Assembly (NCBI GenBank): GCA_033239125.1
Contig: BSWB01000002.1
Coordinates: 156,040,409-156,104,408, forward strand
Length of the DNA stretch: 64,000 nt
Direction: 5' to 3'
DNA from: Fagopyrum homotropicum
Taxonomy: Eukaryota > Streptophyta > Magnoliopsida > Caryophyllales > Polygonaceae
Below are positions 54,775 through 64,000 of this stretch, in pieces. Position numbers and translations under genes: made by a program. Within the stretch, counting starts at the first letter, position 1, and each line of letters begins with the position of its first letter. The notes beneath the pieces were generated by a model, which was not told where the DNA came from, did not search any database, and was given only the letters and a program-made list of their open reading frames with translations.

Positions 54775-57700
54775 TCAGTGCCCTCTTAAAAGAAGTTTTG
54801 TCCCGAAACTTAGAATAATGTATCTAATCAAACGAATTTATTGGTGTAACTTGGTTTCATTAAGTCTCGTTTTCTAACATGTAACTCCTCAATTTTCAAA
54901 ATCAGGCACACATCAAAGAAAACACATTTACTCAATCCAAAGTAAAAACATGAAAAGTCAAACCATACAGCATGCGAGTACTAATTCAGCGGTATAAAAG
55001 TAGTAGCTAACCCCGCATAAAACTCGGAATAATTACGTCTAATACTCTCCTCTGTTTCCCAAGTGGTCTTATCAGCTCTTCGTCTAAACTACTTGAACTC
55101 TACAAAAGCATGAACCGGCTAAATTTTCTGATCTTCATAGCTGATGACGTGTCTCGGATTCGGTAGGTACCTTCTAAATGGTTTGGTTTTCTAAACTTAC
55201 TTTCAGCTCTTTTAATGACTCTACCAAATTTCCTTCCACCGGGCCCACTTGCTTTTTCTTTCGAAAGTTCCCGACTATCGATTCTGATATAATGATCTTA
55301 AACTTCTGTCGGCACTTTACTAAGTGCCTAATGCTCTTTGTAATGTAAACCGCTTGGCTCGGTTTCCTCAATGTGACCTAATCGGATCATTCATTAATTA
55401 ATGGGTTTTCACCTACTTCTTGTCAAGCTTTCAAAATTTATATCACTCAAAACAAAACACACACCCAAGTGGATCTTTTCATATAGATTTCTAATTCCTT
55501 AACTTGAAATCATAATTCACCTAACATTAATTTTCTTCGTCTGTGGGTTATGGGCCTACCACGCTTCTGGTGTAACACCCATTAGTCACAATGGCGTCTT
55601 TCCGAGGGTCAACATGATTTACCCGTCTCCCGCCTATACTTCCCTTCTGATACTAGCAAGATCCTCTTCAAACAGGCCCTTGCTCTATTACTCTACCGTT
55701 GTCTGTTCTTAACCAAACAGTAAGTAACTTCTAACCCGATTCTATCCATGTCCTTATATCATCCCAGAAGGTTGTCGTTGCCTATTTGGGGAATCCTCCA
55801 AGGCATCAGTAAAGTTACCTCTTAAATCCGCAGTCACTAATGTTTCTTCTTAACGGTACCTACTCGTCAGTACCAACCAACACTTACACGTCCTCAGTTG
55901 ACGTCGGTCAGTCTATAATTGACTTACCTCAATATCCCAGACTTACTCTTCTCATACCTATACTGGCGTTAAATTCTTGGTGAGCATCATTTGCTCGCTT
56001 AATCCTTTCATGCTTCGCTAATTTGTTTTATCTTCCACACTTCTGTTTCCTTAGGCTAACTCTACTTCTCGAGCCCAACTGGGTCATTCATCTTGACATA
56101 AATAATCATTCCAAATCTTCAACAATAGTTGGTGAGTATCTTGGTAGTTCTGATGACTTTAGTTATCATCCTCTTGCAGTTCCCCTTGAATGGATCACCG
56201 TCGGTGTTGATGACTTAGGTCCCGTGATAATTGGGGTTACCTTGGACTTTCGAGTCCACCAAGGCCGTTCTCATATATACATTCCTTCGCTGGTGTTACC
56301 AGCAACATTGTCTTCATGATACTCCGTTATTTCCGCTACAGGGCTTCAACTCTTTGATACCGACATTGCGATTTCTTTCAAATTCCTATATCTTTGAGGA
56401 GGTCAAAACCCCTTCACACTTGTATAGTCTACATCTTGCTTCTACACTCCTTTGTAGGTATCCATTCTATATACCTTAGATCCTCATATCCGGGTCGACA
56501 TTTTATCTCTTTTGGTCTCTCAAGTTCGTCTTGTGAATTCTTCTACTAGGTAACTCATCTTATACGTTCTTCTTCTCTGCATTGGTCTCTAACTGTCTGT
56601 TGATCATTACTACCCATGATGTGTTGGAACTTCAGTTACTTTGTACTCTTGCATAGATTTCCTAAGGACATCTTCATCTCAAGACTTTATTTAAATTTAG
56701 CATGACCCGCATTTTGATACATGACTTTCCTTCTCACCGGTTAAGTTATACGCTTGGTTTACACTTAATCCATCATAGTGTCCTCAATCCGATAGTATAA
56801 TTTTTATTAAACATCTAATGGTACCATTTGTATACGATACATCAGATGCATATGATTTTCTCACCAATCCAACTTTTCGCATGATATTTATTATGTTTCC
56901 CTTATATTCATGTCGCCTTACGGACCACGTTGGTTGGTCTTATTACTTTCCTCAACTCATTTGTGATCAGTCGGGAATGGACTTCTAGTACACCATTTGT
57001 ATGCAATCTCACTACTACTCCTCCATCTACATATTATTGGTTATCAGGGTTAACTTAGATTTTCAATGGAGTACCACCATTTCACTTTAAATTCTTTCTG
57101 ATGTCTGTTCCAACAAAGATGTAGGTTCCATTTACAATCACCTCAAAACTCTATAAGACTTTTCACCACGGCATTAAATTATTTTCTCTATGTTTGTGCC
57201 GCCTCTATAATTCCAATTATTAGGTGTCACATCCTTAGTCATAAGGGCTCCTTTGTAAATCTCGAAAATTGACCCCAGCTTTTCCTCGGAAGTATACCAT
57301 CAGTCTCATTTGAGTGGTATACTACGAGCATACCCTTTTGTCCGGACTGACGTATGACTTGGTCAAAATCATCTGCTTCTTCTTACTCTTCTAATTCTTC
57401 TTACATGGATTCCTTCGTACCAACCTTGATATGTATTTTCCCTTAGTCAGTAGTAAGTAGCTACTCACACAATTTCCTTTACACCATTACTATCGTCAAT
57501 GGTCATTACCGACCGTCAAGAGCTTCTCTCTAATTTCTTTATTAAAATTATCATATTGGACTCGTTCAATGTTACCATCAAGGCTACTAGTACTTGTATT
57601 GATTTAACTTCACCATTGTCGTCGTTGATCTCTGGAAGAAATTCACTAGCTGTCGGTAAATTTCCTTTATAACCTTGGGGTTATTCTTCTTTTATCGACC

Positions 57701-58852
57701 AACCATCACCAGTTAGCCTCTGTTATTACCAATTAGTTTGTAGTTGGTGTTCTATAAGATTGTAGACTTACTTTTCTTCTATCTCCTTTGAGGTTTACTG
57801 TACAAGGTGAAAATATATCTCTTCCATTTATTTTCCTTTAACTCTTCTACAATTTACCCTCTTATAAGAGTACTATACTCTTACGAGTCTAGTTATTCCT
57901 TCGTCTTCCATCAACGGACTTATCAATTCTTCTATGATAACTTGTAGGCATTTCTTCATGATTTCCTTTTTACCCGAGTTATTGCCCACTTGCGGTTCTC
58001 TGTTATGACCCGCTAGTGTTGTTAACTTCCCTTCGTGAGTGATAACTTATTAGAGACCCTCGTGTTCACCACGACCATTCTCCTACACTCTTCTTCCTTG
58101 GGTGTTGCTTGTAATGCTGCCTTTACAGAAGCTGATTATTATTGTATCACGGTCTAGGTCAAAATTCTCATGTGTTCTACGAGATCACTCCACTTCCATG
58201 TTAGTGAGATCTACCTTCCCCTTTTTGGCAATGCGTAAGCTTCCAAGTTGCAGCTCTTTAATTCTTCCTATTTGGATGGATAATGTATCTCGTGTTGATT
58301 TCCATACTTTTGACTGTCTCGGTTATCAATCTGGGTTGTGGTCTCAAGTAGATTGTTGAGAGTGGTCATATTCCGCCTTGCTTTTTCGTGGGTATTATCT
58401 TGTAGTCTTCACTCTTCCGTCTCCATGTTCCTCAACGAGTGCAATGGATTGATCGGATGTTCGCCTAACTTAATGCTCATAAGCTCAGCATACTTAGGTG
58501 TGTCAACAGAATGAGGATCTCATTCTGTTATCTCCATTAAGGGCATAATATAACTATAAATTTTTTTTACTAATCTTCTGCATATACTTATCTATATCGC
58601 ATATATTTATAATCAAGCTTATAAGTCCAACTAAAGTAAACCTAAAGTCTCTCTACTAAACATACTGAGATCCGCGGTAGTAGTGGTTGTCAGCCGTACT
58701 TTTCTATTCCCAACCAGACTATGCATGTATTTAAAAACCAAAAATTTTCTTTTTTTTTAAAACTCAGACCCCTTTCTGGTTCTGCTAAAACTTATTCGGT
58801 CTTTCAGAAGATTTCAAGTGCCATTGTTGCCAACCTCCCTCTGATACCATAT
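54775..58852 (-). other. Interior of the third-nest family-A element (no intact gene)
   Basis: 54775-55160 matches the family-A interior next to its polypurine tract, including the region of the chromodomain-like pol end. 56800-58830 matches the family-specific block at 11340-13725. The middle (about 55165-56800) differs from the RNase H/integrase remnant at the same place in the other copy, and no protein family was recognised there on either strand. ORFs of 60-100 codons are not supported. Confidence 0.65.
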
Positions 58853-61614
58853 TGTAACACCCCGAATTCTCAGAACTCGGGACGTTACTAGTTAGGACCT
58901 CACAATGGGTCCCGACCTCAGTTTGACAACAATTTTACTAGGATCTTGCAACAAGACACAAATAAGAAAAACCGAAATATATAAAAGTAGTATTTTTAAG
59001 AGATGAATGCAACAACGTCTAACAGCCTATAGTACTTAAACCACAAAAAGGACTAACTGTCCTTAACAAGAAGAAAGAAACCACAAGGTAAACACCCCAC
59101 CCCACTCTAAAGAGTACGGAGACCCGGCTGACCACTACTTCCGGATCACTCAGCAGCTGTTCTAACCTGCGGTAAATCTAAAAACACAACAAAACAACCA
59201 TTAGCTAGTTATCTAAACATTAGGAGAACAATAATAGCACACACACATAAAATCATAAACACTCATCATGCTTTCAAAAAATCCAATTATTATCTTCATT
59301 TAAGTTGTTCACTCTAATGATACTTATTTTGTGACACGAGGGATTCCCAAACCTCGCCTCCGCCCCCGTGTACCCATCAGGAGTGGATCCGATGCATCTC
59401 ACAGTGTACCTGTATGGTCTTGGTATAGAGAACCTCCCAGTCTCCTGGCAGAGCTAGGCAGTGATGTCACGGCCCGTTATACATACACTTGGGCCTTAAA
59501 CCATAAACCACGGTCATCCTAACAAGTTGTTATTTATTATAACACACATTGTACACACACAACCATTATCATCCAACTAACATCCAGAAACCAGCTAAGT
59601 AAGTCGCGAGGACTTACCTGAATCAAATCACAACTCTCTAAAATTTCAACTCGGTTTGCAACCGTGTAAACTCATTCGCCTGTCAAACAAGGCACGCGGA
59701 TCAGGATCACATCCAGATGTCCAACCTCATGCGAAGGGATTACTAAAAAGCTCTCTTACGGTAAAAGACCATTTTACCCTTAGTGCCGAAAATCCGAAAA
59801 AGTCTATCATTTAGTTTACTATTTCCTTCTAGGACCTATGTCCTAAACCTAATTTCATAGCAAGGTTTAGAAAGGTTTTAGAATAGTTATCCAACATTCT
59901 TAATTTACACTATAGTCGTTAAAGCTTGATTTTGGGTTCATATACGCAGCTTGGATAAGGTTATAACATCCCGAGATAAAATCCTAGCTCCTCTATGATA
60001 TACATACTAAACATAGGGCAAGGATCTTTCACAAATTCTCACTCAACACTCCTACATAAAATTATAAAGTTGGGGTAAAACTAACATTTCTATACTTAGT
60101 CATTTTTATTCCTCTGTTGCAAAATCAGCCCAACTGTCCTACTTCGGGGTCTTGTAGATCCTAATCCGACCGTTAACTTTCTCCCAAAATTTGACACAGT
60201 AAACTTCGTATTTCAATCTACCATATATCAAAAATTCAACGGTGGATTCTCGATCTAAACCATCGAAACCCAGGCTCAAAGATTGCTTCCTAATCCAGTT
60301 TTCTTTTGTGAAGTGAAAGGGTTAAACACTAGGTTGAGGGTTCGATACTCCTAAGCAACATCAGCTGAAACCAAACCTACCTAAACATCACATGTTCGAG
60401 ACTCCTTTACAGCAGCTACAAGTGTAGGCATAATCTAGCTATATCTAAGAACGGGTATTCTGTATAACTTTACTAGGGTGGATTGTGAGAGAACTTACCC
60501 ACTCTTCTGTAAATGGCTGAGGAGCACAGTCTTCTGGTGAACCCTTCCCCGTCTGTTGCTACCAGTCCTTTGTCGACGAGGCTATGGTGGAGTCCTGATC
60601 GGCTGTTTTCGGTGCACTGTCCTGAGGTTGAAAGAACCGGTCTTGACGGTTAGGTTAGTCCTTACAGAAAGAAGGAAAACAGTCCCGACTCACCTCTCTA
60701 CTCCTGGACGTTTGATGATAGATGGGAGGGGGTTGGCTACTCGTTCGGATTTGTGCGTCTTGAGCCAACTGAAGGCTAGACTCTTCTGCACGCTGAAGAA
60801 ATGTTCAGCAACTATACCAAACCGTGAAGAAGGAGAGAGATATGGAGGGTATGCTCAGACCCATCTGTACAGAAAGTTATGTGCAGAAACCAACCTTCTC
60901 CAGCGATCTGTATGTGTGCAGTAGCCCAAGTTTCTTCCAGCGCTCCGTATGTATGCAGAGGACGACTCCCAACTGTTGCGATGAAGGCTAAGCGGTGGAT
61001 CTTGCTGCAGAACGAGGACGTTGGGGAAGAGAGTTCTGAGTGTAGTCGAAGCGAGGATTGTGTACGCTGGATGGGAGGTCGTTCGATCAGCCGTAAATCC
61101 GGATGTATCAAAGTGTGCTGCGTGAAATTAGGGCCGTTACACAAATCTTCTTTCCTAATCTCTACAGCTGTTACGTGAAACTGAGAGATGGGTCCGGCTG
61201 CCAATTCTGCTCCAAGGGCTTCACGTAACTGGGCTAGTATGGGTAAGGATATGGGCTGAAACAGGCTGGTTGGCTTGGGAGAGTTACGGTAGCTGGGCCA
61301 GCATAGCAAGGGAATGACTGCAAGGTTAGTGGGCCGATTCTAATGGCCAGAACTGGGCCTGCTCCTCAATTAAAACAAAAGGGCTGAACGAATGAGTTAT
61401 TTCCCCGGAACCGTTATAAATACGGAAACAAAATACGGGATTATTTACGGAGTTCTTTACAGAATTATATAAGTTATCATTTTGTGTGAATCCAGGTCAC
61501 ATAAAATGATAGAAATTAATATCGTTTTATTCTTAAATAAAAGAATTTAGGTTGGCGGATCAAAGTCCGGTTTAATCCGGTATTAAACGGAGTTTAATAT
61601 TTTCGGGTATTACA
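58853..61614 (-). repeat. 5' LTR of the third-nest family-A element
   Basis: It is 2762 bp, TGTAACACCCCGAATT to GGGTATTACA, uninterrupted. The sequence at 61138-61160 is the empty site for the Athila-like insertion in its twin. Frames such as 60556-60924 and 60812-61309 (minus) lie in it and show no known domain. Confidence 0.88.
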
Positions 61615-62199
61615 CGTAAACAACAGTAGGTGCAGGCTATGCTAGTGCTTTAATTTTAAACCACATTTTCAACCATAACGGCGAGTAATTCTATACTAGC
61701 TATGCTAGTGCTTCTTCCTATGTGGTCTCGAACTCAATTAATTTGCCTATCACATTTTCTTACACGGTTATGCTAGTGCTTTAATTTTAAACCAAAAACA
61801 ATAGTCTATTATGCCTTTTTTTTTTACTCATTTAATTGGTTTCATGTTCTATGATTATTAATTTTTTTAAAGTGTATTATGTTTACAACATTTAATTTCA
61901 TAATTCAACCAATTTTTTTTTTATTCTTTTCCTGACCTATTAATAAAGTAATCTAGTAATCTAATTAACTATACATTTTATCAAATTGATTTTTAATATA
62001 GTCTTAAAAAATCCATAAATGTATTTTACTACATAAAACTTAAGTTTTTGTTTAAAAAGTATATGATAAATATATATAACACTTAATAATGTTTGAATAA
62101 TTTTAACTTTGTTGAAGTAATAGTAAATAATTTTTCATTGTATACAAAGAATTAATTTAATAAAAAGGATTATATTAATTTTCATTTGTTATAGTAGGA

Positions 62200-62203
<4 letters not shown>

Positions 62204-62248
<45 letters not shown>
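62204..62248. repeat. (AT)n microsatellite, 45 bp
   Basis: An uninterrupted AT run about 960 bp upstream of the sulfotransferase start codon. Confidence 0.9.
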
Positions 62249-62251
<3 letters not shown>

Positions 62252-62797
62252 AATATTTATTGCCCTTTATATTTTTTATTTTAAAAGTTGTTCATCCCTA
62301 GATTTTTCTTGGCGGCGTTATGCCCAATCCCTACACATAAACCTAACAAGTTCCGTCCTAAAACTGATTGACAATAAGAGGAGTAGTCCACCGACCTTAT
62401 ATATAAGGCTCGGATTGTCACTACTTTAGATGTGAGAACTTATTATCTCCAACAAGTTCTTTTGGAACTAAATCAAGATTTTGAGTCCTTAAGAGACAAA
62501 ATTTGTCTACGGATCCCCTCCCAACTTTTTGTGTTGAACGGATCCGACCGTCGGATAGGCAGATCATGCTTTCGACCCAACCATGCTTTTTTTCCTTGTC
62601 CGATTCATTCGTTTTTCCTTACATACGGACCGATCGGCCCGGGATAATAGGTCTAGTCATGCGCGACTAAGAGTATGGCCTATTAATTACACCAATTGCA
62701 TCATTGAAGAAGCATAATTATTGGGGTTGATAGACGTACCAGTAAAAATCTCTAATACTTATCATAACTAAGCACGTCACGTAGTTGATATGATCTT

Positions 62798-62877
62798 CAA
62801 CTATGCATATAGGATGCATAGTTGGAGTCCATGAAAAAATAAATAAAAAAGTTCACTACGCATATGGGAAGCGTAGT
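62798..62877. repeat. Two sibling hairpins
   Basis: CAACTATGCAT and ATGCATAGTTG pair perfectly around ATAGG (62798-62824). About 30 bp on, ACTACGC and GCGTAGT pair around a 9-bp loop (62855-62877). The two are diverged copies of one unit, and both arms have changed together so pairing is kept. Confidence 0.65.
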
Positions 62878-63148
62878 TCCGAGTAATTTTTTGGAACTAG
62901 TGCTACACGCGAAATGTGTAATTGCGGTGACTACTTAAAATTTTCTGTAGATACGTTTAGAAACCACACATAACTATTTAGGTCTATTCAAATAAAAAAA
63001 AAAGGTTATCACCAATTTTGAATATCATATCGGTAGATAGTAGAGTATTGTTTGTATAGATACTGATTTAATTGTGCAACATCATTAGTTAACGTGCACG
63101 CGTTTCTTGAATGAACCCGATAGTGATTTGTTTAACAATACACCAATA

Positions 63149-63162
63149 TTTATACATAAATA
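63149..63162 (+). promoter_or_regulatory. TATA-like box of the sulfotransferase gene
   Basis: TTTATACATAAATA lies about 50 bp upstream of the start codon, giving a short leader of 20-30 nt. It is the only TATA-like sequence close enough to the ATG. Confidence 0.55.
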
Positions 63163-63210
63163 GAGCCCAACTTTGGCCATTGGAGTTTCAAGGATCTAAA
63201 TCGTTGTCAA

Positions 63211-64000
63211 ATGGCCTCCAACCAAAATCATATTTCTGAAGATGAGCTCTCAAAGCTTCCAAAGGAAAAAGGGAGCCTCACTCCATATCTCTACTTCTAC
63301 CAAAACTTTTGGTGCCCATCGATGGTCATATCCAATCTTGTCTCCTTACAATCTCACTTTGAAGCTCAAGACACTGATATAATACTAGCCACCAAGCCCA
63401 AATCCGGCACCACTTGGCTTAAAGCCCTCGCTTTTGCCATCCTCCACCGCAAGAACCGCCAAGCCGGACCCCACCCTCTTCTCTCCTCGAACCCTCATGT
63501 GCTCGTCCCTTTCTTGGAGTTCCCACCTCCAGGGGTAGATCCCCTTCTCCATCTATCTAAACTTGATTCTCCGCGTCTTTTCGCAACCCATCTTCCTTAC
63601 TCGGTTCTCCCCGAGTCTATCCGAAGATCGGAGGGTTGTCGGATAGTTTACTTGTGTAGAAACCCGTTCGACACAATAGTGTCGTTTTTTAAGTTTAAGG
63701 AGAAGTTGGACAAAGAGAAGAAGGAAGAGGATGTTGTGGCTTTGGAGTTGGATGAGTGTGTGGATTCCTTTTGTAGGGGTGTTGAAGGGTTTGGTCCTCA
63801 TTGGGATCATGTACTAGGTTATTGGAATACTAGCTTGGAGAATCCTAATAAGGTATTGTTTCTCAAGTACGAGGATCTAAAGACGAACATTGATTGTGAG
63901 ATCAAGAGATTGACTCGGTTTCTTGGAGCGCCATTTACCCCGGAGGAGGAGGAATCCGGGGTAGTTGATGAGATAATCGAGCTTTGTAGCTTTGAGAAGT
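63211..64000 (+). CDS. Cytosolic sulfotransferase (SOT), 5' part only
   Basis: It transfers sulfate from PAPS to a hydroxyl group of a small acceptor in the cytosol. In plants the family acts on flavonoids, brassinosteroids, hydroxyjasmonate or desulfoglucosinolates. The 263 codons from the ATG at 63211 are open to the window edge. Visible features are the N-terminal PYLYFYQNFWCP block (about 25-36), the PAPS 5'-phosphosulfate loop TKPKSGTTWLKAL (61-73), and the catalytic His at 127 (ATHLPYSVLPES). The 3'-phosphate motif RNPFDTIVSFF follows at 150-160. The usual length is 320-350 residues, so about 60-90 residues including the C-terminal GxxGxxK motif lie outside. No intron is seen, as is common for plant SOTs. 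The substrate cannot be told. Nothing looks broken in the visible part. Confidence 0.93.
   Translation, partial: MASNQNHISEDELSKLPKEKGSLTPYLYFYQNFWCPSMVISNLVSLQSHFEAQDTDIILATKPKSGTTWLKALAFAILHRKNRQAGPHPLLSSNPHVLVPFLEFPPPGVDPLLHLSKLDSPRLFATHLPYSVLPESIRRSEGCRIVYLCRNPFDTIVSFFKFKEKLDKEKKEEDVVALELDECVDSFCRGVEGFGPHWDHVLGYWNTSLENPNKVLFLKYEDLKTNIDCEIKRLTRFLGAPFTPEEEESGVVDEIIELCSFEK

Larger units (their letters stand above)
37322..61614 (-). mobile_element. Family-A Ty3/gypsy element, left LTR split by an Athila-like element
   Basis: The left LTR is 37322-39623 plus 54310-54774 (about 2767 bp) and the right LTR is 58853-61614 (2762 bp). The interior is 54775-58852. The polypurine tract (54775-54795) adjoins the left LTR and the primer site (TGGTATCAGAGG on the minus strand, about 58838-58849) adjoins the right LTR. 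The flanks CATAA (37317-37321) and CGTAA (61615-61619) match at four of five bases, taken as a duplication with one mutation. LTR divergence is around 2% or more by eye, so it is older than the element nested in it. Confidence 0.85.
61615..63145. other. Intergenic region upstream of the sulfotransferase gene
   Basis: There is no supported gene. 61615-61770 holds shuffled copies of sequences seen elsewhere: GTAGGTGCAGGCTATG (also near 496), TGGTCTCGAACTCAATTAAT (also at 351 and 461), and CATAACGGCGAGTAATTC (like the Mutator-like terminus at 37277). An AT-rich stretch with a microsatellite and a region near 62390-62460 with TTATATATAAGG follow. Two related hairpins lie at 62798-62877. The 71-codon ORF at 62432 has no family match. 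Confidence 0.5.

Noticed and set aside
60812..61309. 165-codon minus-strand ORF in the right LTR
   Set aside because: It lies wholly in an LTR, no domain is recognisable, and its equivalent in the twin LTR is disrupted by the Athila-like insertion, with only a 99-codon remnant.
62432..62647. 71-codon ORF upstream of the sulfotransferase
   Set aside because: There is no family match, it lies in repeat-like intergenic DNA, and it is short enough to occur by chance.

Overview
The window is plant nuclear DNA, from an angiosperm and most likely a eudicot; the species cannot be told from the sequence. It is almost wholly a nest of transposable elements. One host gene is visible: the 5' part of a cytosolic sulfotransferase at 63211, which runs off the right edge. 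The plant calls rest on Tekay-like and Athila-like Ty3/gypsy elements with tRNA-iMet and tRNA-Asp type primer sites, a two-gene PIF/Harbinger transposon, a long-TIR Mutator-like element, MITEs, and the sulfotransferase family.

Left nest (1-16481). An LTR tail of family A ends at 308. A family-A solo LTR runs from 805 to 16476 with a CACTA target duplication. Inside it sit a family-B solo LTR (1854-4873, GTAAA) and a complete minus-strand family-A element (6535-16444, TATGC). The LTRs of that element differ by only about 5 substitutions plus short indels.

Middle (16482-20746). AT-rich DNA holds a degenerate tRNA-Glu copy, a hAT-type MITE (18081-18654), a Helitron-like candidate (18752-20068) and a Tourist-type MITE (20133-20574).

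Second nest (20747-37286). A Mutator-like element (20756-37277, 9-bp TATTTTGGG duplication) is split by a plus-strand family-B Ty3 element (21309-35273, TCTTA). The 3' LTR of that element is in turn split by a PIF/Harbinger transposon (29312-33368, TAA) whose two genes are both open. The intact 5' LTR is an exact empty-site control.

Third nest (37322-61614). A minus-strand family-A element has an Athila-like element (39624-54304) in its left LTR. The Athila-like unit carries decayed gag, pol and a third ORF. It ends at the right not with a normal 3' LTR end but with a related LTR fused in inverted orientation. A palindrome, CCACGGCCGTGG, recurs throughout it.

Right edge (61615-64000). Intergenic DNA with an AT microsatellite and two sibling hairpins leads to the sulfotransferase gene.

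By-eye divergence between paired LTRs orders the insertions: family-A element about 0.2%, family-B element about 0.7%, Athila-like element about 1.6%, and the outer family-A element around 2% or more. This agrees with the nesting. Family A and B internals are decayed although their LTRs are nearly identical, which suggests they moved as non-autonomous elements using proteins supplied in trans.
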